Positions 45,098 through 58,344 of a stretch of 64,000 nucleotides of DNA are shown in pieces. The stretch comes from Halocaridina rubra (Eukaryota > Arthropoda > Malacostraca > Decapoda > Atyidae): the NCBI GenBank assembly GCA_037179515.1, contig JAXCGZ010015134.1, positions 38,501-102,500 on the forward strand, given 5' to 3'. Numbering within the stretch: the stretch's first letter is position 1; every line of letters begins with the position of its first letter. The notes below the pieces were generated by a model that made no database searches, was not told the DNA's origin, and saw nothing but the letters and a program-made list of their open reading frames with translations. The position numbers and the translations under genes are program-made.

Positions 45098-45637
45098 TCA
45101 CAAGTACTTAGCTATTTTAAGGAGGTGGTCCTGAAAAACTTCATGGCAGAAGGCAAGGAAGGAGGGGGTTCTCCTTCTTCTCTTCGAGTAAAATCGACGA
45201 ATCGCCGTCTTCTTGGTCGGATCCGGCAACTTATACTTCTTGTAATGGGCATTTTCACTCAATGCTCCGGTCACACTTCGGCTTACTAAGAAATATCTTA
45301 GGAATAGTTCCTTCAAAGTTTTATAATATTTTCTATTTGAGCACTCGTCACTTCTCATCCGCAGACCCAAGTATTTCAGGAAGTCGGTCGCGGGAATTAT
45401 GGACGGACATTCACGGTCTTTTACATTTGCGCCGTCGAGGTATAAAAGTGAATTTTTGACTCGAGGCGTCTTTACAACCAGGGCACGGGGTGGGGGCCTT
45501 TCCAATACGGAGGCGGGGGAGAGTGGCTGGATCTCATAATATGATACTGTAAGTGAAGGGGGAGCTCTGACTTTCTCGGTGTCACTCTCACTGCTGGTAA
45601 GCGTCTTGAAGTTTCTTCACTTGTACTTTTCTTCCAT
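45098..45637 (-). pseudogene. gag-position ORF of the LTR element, unidentified
   Basis: First long reading frame after the 5' LTR and PBS on the minus strand: ATG at 45637, one in-frame TGA after six codons, then ~170 open codons to a stop at 45098. Includes APPSLTVSYYEIQPLSP, LLYLDGANVKDRECPS, DFLKYLGLRMRSDE and a basic end (RRFYSKRRRRTPSF). Position and basic character suggest a gag remnant, but I recognise no domain. FLKYLG resembles a motif found near LINE thumbs, so a captured fragment is an alternative. Confidence 0.45.
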
Positions 45638-45729
45638 AGATGCTATATATTTTTTTTATACTTCTATTTTTTTTTCTTCTTTCTCTTCGGTAAAGTGTCG
45701 GCGTGGATTGATCCCGAGCTGTCCACCAC

Positions 45730-46422
45730 TGACGTAGAGGTTTTGTCATCCCACCGAGTGTCACCACTGACGTAGGGATTTCCTCCTACGTTATATACTT
45801 ATAATTATGGTAGCGTGGTTGGTGAAAGACATCTTCTTATTCATAGTTTATTCTTATTTTAACATCTATGTACTCAGAGCTCCTATTACTACAGTTCCTG
45901 TCACGACTAATCCCTGAGTCCTACCCCCAAGAGGGGGAGGCTAACTCAGCTGTACTGTGTTAACTCTGCTGCTGGCAAGGCCCGGTCTCTGACTCTAACT
46001 AACTGTGTCTGCCCTGGGTGGTTCTTGAAATACCCCCAGGGGCAGGGCGTGGCTTGACATCCAATCCTGCCAATGAAATCAAGTGACATCTACTCCTGCA
46101 AATCAACGCCAGGTTCGAAGTGGAGTCCCACCTACTTCCGGGGAGGAGCTATTGGGCATCTCTCCAGGGCATGTACTTACGTACGGGCCACATGTTTGTG
46201 TTTCTTGTGGTTTAGGAAATGGCTAACTTCCTGGCCTTTCCTACCCTCTCCAGATCCTAAGTCTCACGGTTCCGGTCATATATCTCCTTGACACTTTCTA
46301 CAAACATTGTAATAAAATATCTGTGCCCTCGACCAACCGTTACCCCTCAAGATTTGTTACAAGTTTCAGATTCTGGCTTCAGCATGACGGACTGGCTTCA
46401 GCATGACGGAAGTCATACGACA
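45730..46422 (-). repeat. LTR (5' LTR in element orientation)
   Basis: Pairs with 41907-42599. The two differences seen are GACATCTAG versus GACATCTAC, and CTTACATAC versus CTTACGTAC. Confidence 0.9.
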
Positions 46423-48290
46423 TATCGATCCCTATCCACTCTGTCATAACTATGAAGGAATTTAAAAACCGTCACCATTTTCCCCCTCATTCTTGTAGCT
46501 TCGAATAATGGTAAGTCTAATTCCCTCAGCCTATCCTCATAACTAAGATTGCATATTTCTGGCACCAGTTTCTTTGCTTGTTTTTGGACTTTTTCCAGTT
46601 TAATTATGAGCTTTTTCAAGTGTGGATTCCAAAAGGGGGCTACATTTTCAAACTTTGGCCTCACATAAATTACATAAATATTTCTGAACATTTCCTCGTC
46701 TATGTGTCTGAAGGCTACCCTTACATTTGCTCAGAAGGCATATGCTGCCCATACTATGCCATTCATATGTATTTCGCGAGACAAATCTGCCAGTATGTTT
46801 ACTCCTAGATCTCTCTCATTCTCCATCTCCTGAAGTTCTGCTCCTGTTCTTGATTATCGAAGCTTGGGCCTTTTTACACTTGTACCAATTTTTATACATG
46901 TTGAAGTATTGAATTTTTGTTAGCCACTTTTTTTACCACTCATACAGACTGTTTAGGTCTTCCTGAAGTTCTCTACCACTGTTCTTATCTCTTACTTTCT
47001 TCACAATCTTTGCATCATCTGTAAACATATTTAAGAATTAATTTACAGATTCTGGTAGGTCATTTACGTATAAAAGGAACAAAAGTTACCTTGAAACTGA
47101 ACCCTGTGGAACCCCACCACTAACCCTTCTCTATTCAGACCCTGTCTTACTCTAACCATCTGTTCCCTTCCAAGTAAGTTTTTTCTATTCCAAGACATTT
47201 CCACTATTCTCGCCAGTACTTGCTGCTTCTTAATAAGTCTCCTGTGTGGGACCGTAGCAGTGCCTTTTGGAAATTTAGGCGTATGCAATTTGCCCAGCCC
47301 TCTTTTTCCTGTAAGATCCGACTTAGCTCATCATAAAATTCTAGTAAGTTTGTTTCTGTTGAGCTGCCTTCTCTGAAGCCATGTTGTCTCACTAACAGAA
47401 AGTTGAAGGATTCCAAGTGAAGAGATGTGTTTTATTAATAGTTTCTCCATAAGTTTGTAATCTGTTGTGGTCAAGGAAACGGGCCTATTGTTTCGAGCTG
47501 TATCCCTCCTTTCCTTTTTGAAGATAGGTACCACGTTTGCTTGTTTCCAGCATGTTGGAATCTTTCCAGATTCCAGCAGCTTTTCAAATATTATGCATAA
47601 TGGCTACGATATTAGTTTAGCGCATTTCTTAAGTACATAAGAGGATATATCTTCGGGACATGTAGCTTTACGGGCATCTAACTCCATCAGTTCTTTGCAT
47701 ATCTCTGTGGCTAAAAAAGATGATGTTCTCTAATACTGGTCCATGAGCTCATATCTCTGCAATCTGAGTGGGTGGGGTATTTTCTATTGTAAATACTGAC
47801 AAACTCCTTTTTCAATTCTTTGTAGCTATCTTAATCGTCTCAGCGATGCTTCCATTTGTTCTCTTTAACTTTAAAGACTTGTTCTTTGACCGCCAGTTTT
47901 CCTCTTATAAAGCTGTGGAAAAGTTTGTGATTTTTATTAGACTTCTGGTGATATCCCCTTCATAATCTCTCTCTGCCTTTCTTCTTGTACTTAAGTAATC
48001 ATTTCTTGCTCTCTTATAAGTCTGTTAGGCATTAATGTTTTTCTCCCTCTATGCCTTTTCCAGCATTTGTTTCTCCTCTCCTTAGCTCTCTTACGCTCAT
48101 AATTGAACTATTTCTCTCTACCATGAATTACTCCTATATGGGTGGAAGGTATGCAACAATTTACTATCTGCCCATTTTCCTCACAAAAGGGTTTGTACAT
48201 ATATTGTACAGATTTGTGGGTAAATTAGGTCTTCCAGTCAATAACTGTTAAAAGTCATTAATTTTGATGTACTCTCCTATCTGATAGAGG
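46423..48290 (-). mobile_element. CR1 copy D, 5' part
   Basis: Continues the CR1 broken at 41906: C-terminal domain (46691-46413, YVRPKFENVAPFWNPHLKK), then RT fragments (47534-47064: RPVSLTTTDYKLMEKLL, FLLVRQHGFREGSS), to an endonuclease-linker remnant near 48250. More decayed than copies B and C, with many frameshifts. Confidence 0.82.
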
Positions 48291-48889
48291 TGGTCCCTGT
48301 TTTGCATCAGGGTTCCATTCTTGATATCTGACTTATACGGAATTTTGACGGAAGTCGGAAAACACCTAAATTCGAGCCTATGCCCCCACCAATGCTAAAA
48401 ATAAATACTGTACTCTACAACATAGAAAATAATCTAAGCTCTTAATCTAAGACATAAAATAGTAAAACTACACTATAGAGTATTGCTTACCTTTACTACT
48501 GTGGTTGGCTTGCATCTGGATACCTGGATAACTTTAGCCCTCATATCCAACTTAGGGTCAAATGGCTCAAGACTAGCGAATGAGCACAAAAACAAGTGGG
48601 CGACACTTCCTCTTCCCCCCTTTCCCATTTTCACGGCATTAAACAATCTATCTGCTCTCTGCTGAATCAAGTGGAGGCTCACTGGGATGCGCCGTCGAAG
48701 CTTGTCATACAGCCAATGCACTACTGACATCTCATTACTAATCACGTTGAAAGTATACATCCACAACGAATGAGCATGATAAACAATATGGCAGATGAGA
48801 GATTGAGAAGCAAAGCCTTCACAACGGTGCTTCTCTTAAAAATGCGATCGTATTATTCTTATTGTGCTGTCTTTTTGGTTTCTCTCTTT
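48291..48889. other. unclassified, possible MITE terminus at its left edge
   Basis: Begins GTGGTCCCTGTTTTGCATCA and GACGGAAGTCGGAAAACACC, reminiscent of TA-flanked MITE ends. I found no partner end. Otherwise featureless. Confidence 0.4.
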
Positions 48890-49739
48890 CTCCAAAATTT
48901 ATATTTGGTAATTTTGTAAATGTATTAAATCTGACTCCTTCAAATAACCATATACATAAAATTTTTATTTGGTAATTTTGTAAGTGTATTAAATCTGACT
49001 CCTTCAAATAACCATATACATAAAATAAATAAATAAAACAATTAACTTGATATATATGTATACAACAATGCTGTGTAACTATTTTTCTGCCAGCCTCAGC
49101 AAACTTGTTTGCATAAAGATTGTATATACGGCTATATATTTGGTAATTTTGTAAATAAATTATGTTTAAATCCTTCAAGTAACCAAATATATAAACAAAT
49201 AAATTAATAAAACTATTAACTTGATACAGTATATAAGTATGCAACAATGTCTTGTGACTATTCTTCTGCCAACCTCAGTAAATTTTATCGCGACTATGTA
49301 TTTGGTAATTTTGTAAATAAATTAAGTCTAATTCCATCAAATAACCAAATACCTAAACAACTAGATAAATAAAGCCATCAACTTGATACAGTATTATATG
49401 TATACAACAGTGGCGCGTGACTATTCTTTTGCCAACCTCAACAAACATTTCGCATAAATATCGTATTTATGGTTATGTATTTGGTAATTTTGTAAATAAA
49501 TTAAGTCTCATTCCTTCAAATAACCAAATACATAAATAAATAAAGCCAGTACCTTGATAAAGTATATACATTTACAACAATGTCGTGTGACTATTCTTCT
49601 GCCAACCTCAACAAACTATATAGCATAAAGATTGTATTTACTGCTTTGTGTTTGGTAATTTTGTAATTAAATTAAGTCTAGTTCTTTCATATTACCAAAT
49701 ACATAAGCAAATAAATAAATAAAACCATTAACTTGATAC
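48890..49739. repeat. ~170-bp tandem array
   Basis: TTGGTAATTTTGTAA recurs at 48905, 48969, 49140, 49302, 49481 and 49652 (offsets 64, 171, 162, 179, 171). Units share CAAATAACCAAATACATAAA and GTGACTATTCTTCTGCCAAC. Diverged; ends at an M3-type terminus at 49740. Confidence 0.8.
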
Positions 49740-51360
<1,621 letters not shown>

Positions 51361-51381
51361 TATATATGTACTGTATATATA

Positions 51382-51648
51382 CAGTCTCTTAATTTTTACG
51401 AGGGATAGGTTCTCAGAAGGCTCTTGTAATTCAAAATTTGCGTAATTTAAATTGTATATTTCCATTAGGAGTAATGTTAATAGATATGGTTGTATTCCAC
51501 AAGGATGTATGAATACATTATATCAAAGAAATAAGCCAAACGCATTATACACGTAATTAAGCAAACTGAATTATGTATGTAAGTAAGCTAAAAATAAACA
51601 AATGCAGTATTAAAAATATACAGATAAGCAAAAAAATAAATTCACTCG

Positions 51649-51651
<3 letters not shown>
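51382..51651. mobile_element. M2 left-end fragment
   Basis: CAGTCTCTTAATTTTTACG and GATAGGTTCTCAGAAGG, then sequence similar to 50100-50230. Cut by (TA)n at 51652. Confidence 0.5.

Positions 51652-51741
<90 letters not shown>
51652..51741. repeat. (TA)n microsatellite
   Basis: Between an M2 fragment and the M6 left terminus. Confidence 0.95.
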
Positions 51742-51743
<2 letters not shown>

Positions 51744-51746
<3 letters not shown>

Positions 51747-52455
51747 TGTTGTTGACCCCAACGCACGAACTTAATCTGTTTCCAAAAACTGTTCTTGGGT
51801 TGGATTTATTTTACCCATTGAAAAGCATGTAAATTCAATTAAGCCGTTCCTTGTCACAATAAATATTCATTTTAAAATTTTTTTAGTCACTAAAAACATG
51901 AAATGTAATACAGGTTATAAGTATTTCATCTGTAAAAGAAAAATTACATTAATATTAGAAAGGAATTCTACTCTACTAAAGTAAAACATGTACATATTCA
52001 GGTATACAGCATACACTAGGTGATACCCAGGATAAAATAGCAAAGTCCAACACTTAGAAAAAGTTGTCTTATTCTCCCACTAATAACAAATGCAGCAGGA
52101 AAGAGTACATATTGCAGGTAAAAAAAAAATAATGTATGTAAAAAACAGTACTGTATTTACCTTTGTGGATAATTGTTGTTGGCATACGTGGATGGTGGTG
52201 GAAGGGGACTAATTTTGGAAGGAGAGAGCTATAAGAAAGGTAAAACAATGGAAAATAAAGCAAGAATTACGAACTGATCATGAACGAACCACACAGCGCG
52301 GGCACCAATGCAGAACTGAGAGCAGGCACGTGGGACACGTGGTGGCTTGGCCAACACACACGTGTTTGTGGGGTGGGGTCAAAATTTGTTCAAAATTTTG
52401 TTCGTGGGTTGGTTTGCTCATGGGTACAGGCGTTTGTGGGTTGGGGTCACCACTG
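51744..52455. mobile_element. TIR element M6, ~712 bp
   Basis: Left CAGTGTTGTTGACCCCAACG pairs with the reverse complement of right GGGTTGGGGTCACCACTG; TATA on both sides. No ORF. The CAGTG...CACTG ends resemble the Tigger-derived elements, so mobilisation by the same superfamily is plausible. Confidence 0.7.
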
Positions 52456-52471
52456 TGTGTATATATATGTA

Positions 52472-53686
52472 CAGGGAGTCCTCATATAACGTCATTTCGA
52501 GTTTACGACAAAGGCTGCTAAAAAAAAAAAAAAAAAAAAAATCAGCCATTTATTTTTCATTTTTATATGTTCATAAAGTTTCCCTTACCCTTCCTTCCTG
52601 GTCCTCTAGGGATTAAAAGTTGGACCAGTCGGAGTAGCCAACGATCATTTCACAGATGATGATAAAGAGATGTGTACATATTTAAATTAATTTTCTTATC
52701 TGTATTTACCAATGAAAACTTTGAATATATTCCAAAACTAGAATACATATACACAGAGTGTCCTTATAATATACTTAGTACAGTAAATATTACAAGGGAG
52801 AATGTAATAAAAGAAAAAGATAAATTAAAGACTCATAAATCTCCGAGACCAGATGAAATTTATTCTAGAGTATTAAAGAAGTGCAATTCAGAGCTTACTT
52901 GCCCACTAACTGCACTATTCTATAATTTAATAAAATTAGGAATGGTACCCAAGGAGTGAAAATTGGAAGATGTGGTACCAATATTTAAAAAGAGAATGGG
53001 CTAAAAAGAAAAACTATAGATCTGTAATTTTTCTTTTTAAATTCAATATAACTATTCAATATAACCAATTGTATATATAAAAATAAATAGATAAAGCCAT
53101 TAACTTGATAAAAAGTGACATACTAGTGTAATATTTTTTTATGTTTATAAGTGTGTTTTATATCGTATAGTTTTATTTTCTATAGATTATGTATTGATTG
53201 TTCTTCTGCCCATCCAAACTCACCTGCCTGCCCCTGTCTCGTCAGCAGCTGACATAGCAAGCTTTCTCCTGATAAGCAGGTCTCTCCCTCCCTATGTAAG
53301 CACACCACATGAGTACAGTATACTGTACAGGTACTATTTACAGTTTTGCACTATACAGTAACATAGTACAGGTATTGAAATGTAATATAGTACAGATATT
53401 TTTATATGTGCTGTTTTATTATACTGTACAGTACATGTATACTAAACAGTACCAGTATATTATGTTAATTTTAAAGTTTAGGAATAGTATTAAGATTAGT
53501 ATAAGTAATTTTTTAAGAACCATTAGGAACATAGGGTCCCCCCCCCCCCTTTTTTTTTTTTTTTTTTTTTTCACACACACACACACCCACACACCCAGGT
53601 TCAAATATAAGTGAGTTTTGACTTACATCGATTTTCGAATTATGTCGCCTGTCAGGATCGGAACCCTGCCGTTATATAAGGGCTCC

Positions 53687-53689
<3 letters not shown>
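52472..53689. mobile_element. TIR element M5, copy 2, uninterrupted 1218 bp
   Basis: Left CAGGGAGTCCTCATATAACG pairs with right CGTTATATAAGGGCTCCCTG; TATATA at both outer edges. The interior holds the LINE RT-fingers fragment (52656-53010) and a right half shared with 40491-40987. It is the reference for the split copy at 34166-40987. Confidence 0.85.
52656..53010 (+). pseudogene. captured LINE RT fingers fragment within M5 (copy 2)
   Basis: FLSVFTNENFEYIPKLEYIY, ENVIKEKDKLKTHKSPRPDE, LTCPLTALFYNLIKLGMVPK. Breaks off without the palm domain, and the following right half of M5 is non-coding. Confidence 0.75.

Positions 53690-53691
<2 letters not shown>

Positions 53692-53779
<88 letters not shown>
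53692..53779. repeat. (TA)n microsatellite
   Basis: M5 right terminus on its left. The remaining ~200 bp to the next kek exon carry no feature beyond a weak pyrimidine tract. Confidence 0.95.
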
Positions 53780-53781
<2 letters not shown>

Positions 53782-53977
53782 GGGAGTGGAGCTTGTAAAA
53801 GCAAAATAATTATGCTTCTTTTATTATTACTGTATCTTCATGAATTAAAGAAAACATTTAGGAACTGAAAAGAAAGATTCAAACGAATTTGTTAGTATGT
53901 GCAAAGAATAAGAATATATTTTAGATATCAGTGGCATTTCTAATTATAACTGAGTAATAGACTTAATTGTATTTCAG

Positions 53978-55840
53978 GAACATGTGTCCTGTTTTTCTCC
54001 TGAAAGAATGTCAGGTCGCAAATGGGAGTCCATCTTTGAGAGTGAGTTAGCTTGCCTTCCAAAGCTTACACTACCACAAACAGAGGTGCCTGTTGTTCCT
54101 GGTCAAAATGCATCACTGACGTGCCAAGCTATGGGTGACCCTTTGCCACAGATCAAGTGGATTCTAAATGGGAGAGTTCTAACCAACATGTCTGTGATGC
54201 CATTTTCAAAAACGGAGCAAAGATATATTTTAAATGAAGTAGTGGAAGGAGGTGAGAGATGGCTCCATCTTACCATCATTCATGTTGCAGACCATGATCT
54301 AACATATTACACTTGTGTTGCAGACAACCTCGCCGGCTTGGTTGAACAGAATGTTTCTCTTGTAGCTGCTGCTTCAACATTAAGCGGGCCCATAACTCCC
54401 AAATCGAATCATGAAGTATACATTATTATAGCTATTGCAACGGGGGGCCTAATATCACTTACTGTTGTCATTGCTTTTATATGTTGCTGTTGTCGAAAGA
54501 GGCAGCGTGGGAAAAGCAAGCCTACTGTGAAGGTCAATGGAGTGGCAAGTGGAAGTCACACAGGGCACAGAAATGACATGGTCGTTAACTCCATGGAGAA
54601 ACCATCTCGTAAATATGAACAAGTACCACAAAATGACTCAGAGTTGATGAAACTGACTTCAAATCCTGGTTCTCACAGGAGTTATGATGAAGTCGATTAC
54701 CCCGAATCTGGCCCCATGACTCGCCGTAAAGCTATGACTACTTTGGAAGAAGGAAGAGATAATGATCTTCAGAGACAGGATACTACTTTACCCCTAGAAT
54801 TCTCAACAGCATCTCACAGTATCATTGCAGATTATATTGGTCATTACCCAGATTTGATTGACATGACTCGTACAAAAGCAGTTTCTCCTACGGATTTGTC
54901 GTATCGATCTTTAGGTCCCTCTCAATACACTTTACCTAGTAAAGGGCGATATAGTTACATTCATCCAGCAGACTACGGGCACTATCCTGTGGCCTATGTC
55001 CAAGCCCAGCCTCGTCCAGGATACGTGACTCTTCCAAGAAAACATCGATTGCCATCTTGGAATGGTCAAACCTTCACAGAGCATGAAGCTCTATTAAATG
55101 CACAAGATGACATGAAGCCACACATTATAGATCCATTCTACGATACACTAGGGCCAAGAACCACTGCCGACGGTACATCTCGTACAGACTTAACACGACC
55201 GGCTTTACGTGCTGTTGAACTATATACACCTCCTGCTCCTCAGTCTTCAAATTTCCCACCATCACTACCTTCATATTGTACTCCAGTCAGATATAATTCA
55301 CAGTCAAGTCACTTGCATCTCAGAAACCAGAGTTCCACATTACCTCGCTCTACACCTAATATGCTTGATTGCGGTGGGAGTTTGAGTCTTCCATTTCATG
55401 AAACTTTACAGGGCCAGATACCCCAGAGCTCTCCTACACCGTCTAATGCTAGTACTGTACCCACAGCTTCTCCGTATCATGGGACAAATAATACTTCTCA
55501 CTCATCTAATTATTCCAAACTGAACAATCATGGTAACCCCTCTAACATGACACATATTGAATCGAGAAATGAATTGTTGCCCAATAGCTTAAAGCACAAA
55601 AACATTGAGAACCTGAATGGTGAAATGAATGCTAATACCAGTGATTCAGGACCTGACACTTTCCCTGCACCAACATTGACAGTATTGTCAGGTAAGAAGG
55701 TACCTCCCAAACCACCGCCAAAACCTAGTGTCGCAAAACGGTTATCGTTGTCATCTATTGGTGACTCGCGAAAGTCATCCGTCATTGGTGATAGTAGTAG
55801 AGTCTTCCAAGATGAAGGACCAGATGGCACAGAAATCTAA
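53978..55840 (+). CDS. kek: Kekkon-like protein, last exon (LRR C-cap end, Ig, TM, tail)
   Basis: Acceptor ATTTCAG/GAACATG. It encodes 620 residues in frame with exon 5; a GTG at 53984 is internal, not a start. Residues 1-28 finish the LRR C-cap (Cys5, Cys26). About 29-130 form a C2-type Ig domain (Cys49, Trp61, DLTYYTC with Cys113), with N-glycosylation sites at 44, 70 and 125. 147-171 form the membrane helix, followed by CCCCRKRQR. The tail of ~448 residues is rich in Ser, Pro and Tyr and contains RPGYVTLPRK, DPFYDTLGPRTTADG and KKVPPKPPPKP. It ends GTEI, a class I PDZ-ligand pattern. Domain order and tail motifs match arthropod Kekkon proteins; which paralogue is not resolved. Confidence 0.93.
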   Translation, partial: EHVSCFSPERMSGRKWESIFESELACLPKLTLPQTEVPVVPGQNASLTCQAMGDPLPQIKWILNGRVLTNMSVMPFSKTEQRYILNEVVEGGERWLHLTIIHVADHDLTYYTCVADNLAGLVEQNVSLVAAASTLSGPITPKSNHEVYIIIAIATGGLISLTVVIAFICCCCRKRQRGKSKPTVKVNGVASGSHTGHRNDMVVNSMEKPSRKYEQVPQNDSELMKLTSNPGSHRSYDEVDYPESGPMTRRKAMTTLEEGRDNDLQRQDTTLPLEFSTASHSIIADYIGHYPDLIDMTRTKAVSPTDLSYRSLGPSQYTLPSKGRYSYIHPADYGHYPVAYVQAQPRPGYVTLPRKHRLPSWNGQTFTEHEALLNAQDDMKPHIIDPFYDTLGPRTTADGTSRTDLTRPALRAVELYTPPAPQSSNFPPSLPSYCTPVRYNSQSSHLHLRNQSSTLPRSTPNMLDCGGSLSLPFHETLQGQIPQSSPTPSNASTVPTASPYHGTNNTSHSSNYSKLNNHGNPSNMTHIESRNELLPNSLKHKNIENLNGEMNANTSDSGPDTFPAPTLTVLSGKKVPPKPPPKPSVAKRLSLSSIGDSRKSSVIGDSSRVFQDEGPDGTEI

Positions 55841-56829
55841 GAAAGTTGTAGTGCCAAAACAAATGTAGTTTAACATAGCAGTAGCAAAGAGATTTTGAAA
55901 ATCATATTTTTCAATATTTGAAATTATGAAGCTCTTTACATTAGATATTGAAAATTTTAGTTTCTTAATAATTCAGAGTTCAGATTTGCATATTATTTGG
56001 TAATGAATACATGGCACTGTGATAAATTGTTACTGAAAAGTGACTATTGTCTTTTGTTACTCTTTACTTGGATGACGCCTTTTAGATGATTTTTAATCCT
56101 TCTAGTTTTATGAATGGAATATATGAGAATATTTTATACCAAGCTTTCTTGTATATAAAATCGGAAGAAATGTGCTTCTACATGTGAACACAGACTACGT
56201 GCAACGTTTAATTTACTGTTATTGAACTTTATGGCATTTAAGTATCTTTTCAATATTGTTTTCTCAGTGTAGAAATGATACAAAGACGATCCATTTAATG
56301 GTGGAGGATCTAATGTCGAGGCCTGCTTTAAAAAAATATAATGTGGTATTCTATTTACATATGCTTAGCAAGTTAGTCAAATATGTTTTATTTTTGACTA
56401 AAGAGAATGAATGGCCTGTAATGAAATTGCTATTAACCTCTTCCCCAACCAATTTCTTCCAAAGAATATTTGCAATTCCAGGCAAATTAAGTCGTAAAAA
56501 ATCAAGGGAAGTCATTTTAGATTATGTCTAACCTGTAACTAAAATGGCTTAGATGCTGTAAGGGGTTGGGTAAATATATGATTAATACAAAAATACTTGC
56601 TTCTGCCATAGGAATGGATGAGAATACTTGTTCAAAGCGTAATTTTATATGGCAATTTATTTTTACAATATTTTTTGTCATTGCCAAGGAGTGTCATACA
56701 GGCACAAACAAGTGATTTCCTTGTTTCCAAGGAAGAGATTAATGTTAAGTCTGAAAATAATGTCAGTATATGCTTTTCCTTTGGATCACTTCACTGAACC
56801 TGAATTTTGTTTAATTACTGTTTTCCTTT

Positions 56830-56890
56830 TTTGATGTCGGCTACCCCCCAACTAAAAGGGGGAAACAGCCAAGGTATATGTATGTATGTA
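56830..56890 (+). mobile_element. solo RTE-type 3' tail
   Basis: TGATGTCGGCTACCCCCCAA, AAAGGGGGAAACAGCCAAGG, then TATATGTATGTATGTATTA. Third copy of the tail seen at 38 and 40428, here followed by a short TATG repeat instead of (TA)n. Confidence 0.7.
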
Positions 56891-57489
56891 TTATATGAGA
56901 TGCCTAGGATTATACTGGACTAAGAACCAAAACTACAACATGCCAGAAAATGCATCTAAAGTTTCTCAGCTCTGAAACTTTGGTATCTTGGTAGATGCTC
57001 ATAGTATTTTGATGTTATCCTCAAAAAAAAAGAAATCAATATAACATGATCAGGTACTGAGATGTCAGTTTTTAAGTTGCAAAACTTTAAATGTTTTTCT
57101 GATATTTTATAGTTTTGGCATTGAGATCAGTATAATACCAGGCACTTCATGTGGGGATACACCTGCCTTAAATATACTGTATCTGAATATATTCTTACTT
57201 TGTTGCTAATTGCATGCCTGAAGTTAGAAGCTTTAAATATTTAAACAGAATGTGAATTATAGTGCCTACAGTTGGACAAAGCTATAGTGGTAAAGGCCTT
57301 AAAGTGGTATTTGCCATTCCTTCCATGTGACATAAAGAAGATATATGTTGTTGTGTTTAGATGATAGAGTTTGAGAACAATGTTAAAACATATATTGTAT
57401 TTTCATATCAACTGTCTATCTTCGTAGGATAAGGTTTTGTGTGTTCATATTTATTACTGTTTGCAACAATATTTGTGAAATTGATAGAC

Positions 57490-57650
57490 ACAAAATGGGG
57501 AATCACTGTAGCCGAGTGGTAAGACTGCTTGACTGACCAGTAATGAGACCACCTTGGGGTGCTAGGAAGGGCATCTGGCCATAATTTCCCTGCCAAATTC
57601 TCTCTATGTCCACCCCTACAATGGGAACTGATAATCACATAAAACGAGGA
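57490..57650 (+). mobile_element. SINE, family S3
   Basis: A tRNA-like head (GTAGCCGAGTGGTAAGACTG), the CTAGGAAGGGCATCTGGCC core, CACCCCTACAATGGGAACTG and an end in CACATAAAAC. Confidence 0.7.
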
Positions 57651-58316
57651 TTATAGTTATGAAATGGTGAGAAGGTAACATGTTTAGTTATGCATCAAGG
57701 TAAATAGAACATAATAAGCATGATGAAAGTGTTTGATACCGAGCTGTCAACTGTCAGTTTGCCAAGTTGCCAAGCACTTGAATGATTCTGATGGGAGCAG
57801 TAAATGACAGTTTGTCAAACAGAAACCCTCAGCAGGTCTTGATTATTCCAGTTCTGTTCTTGACTATATCAAGTAATGCATATCCCATCTGGAAGGGTCA
57901 GTAACAGGGTTTTTTTTTTAAATGCCAAAATGTTATCCAATAGGTATACTATTAAGAAGTGTTGTAAATATGGGGAACAGGAAAGACTGGATGTGTGACT
58001 GGTACAAGTAAACACAAATTGGATCATTAGTGGACAAGTATGCATGATATGTGCCGCACAAATTTAGTTCATTTACTTTATTTTGCAAAGCTATTTCTGT
58101 TGCATTATAGAATTTCGCAAATTAGAAACTTTGATTCATTTACTAATTTAGTGTTGTTAATGTTATTTGTGTATGACCAATTGTGGGAAACTTTTAACAT
58201 TGGCACTATGTTGTTGAAAAATATTGGTGTTGTAATGTAATTTTATATGTTGAATTTTGGCATCTTTACTCAACAGAAGTTCATTGATTCTTGTGTTAAA
58301 GTAATTTTAAATAAGA

Positions 58317-58322
58317 AATAAA
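58317..58322 (+). promoter_or_regulatory. candidate polyadenylation signal
   Basis: AATAAA about 2.5 kb after the kek stop codon, just before a new repeat block at ~58345. Assignment to kek is inference. Confidence 0.35.
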
Positions 58323-58344
58323 AGACTTTAAAAGAATCATCAGA

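Larger units (their letters stand above)
41907..46422 (-). mobile_element. non-autonomous LTR retrotransposon inserted in CR1 copy D
   Basis: Two 693-bp direct LTRs (41907-42599 and 45730-46422) starting TG and ending CA, flanked by the 4-bp target duplication TATC (41903-41906, 46423-46426). By eye they differ at only two positions, so insertion is recent. Orientation is minus: next to the right LTR is a PBS-like TGGTGGACAGCTCGGGAT, and next to the left LTR is a purine tract GGGAGGGA. The internal region is only 3.1 kb with no recognisable protease, RT or integrase. The 4-bp duplication fits Ty3/Gypsy-like integration. Confidence 0.9.
55841..58340 (+). other. probable kek 3' UTR
   Basis: AT-rich, no coding signal. 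Contains an RTE-type tail (56830-56890) and an S3 SINE (57490-57650). I infer a long 3' UTR because the first AATAAA I noticed is at 58317; an earlier non-canonical site is possible. Confidence 0.4.

Noticed and set aside
53984..55840. Independent gene starting at 53984
   Set aside because: The first codon is an internal GTG after a splice acceptor at 53977. The frame continues the LRR C-cap from exon 5 and lacks a signal peptide of its own.
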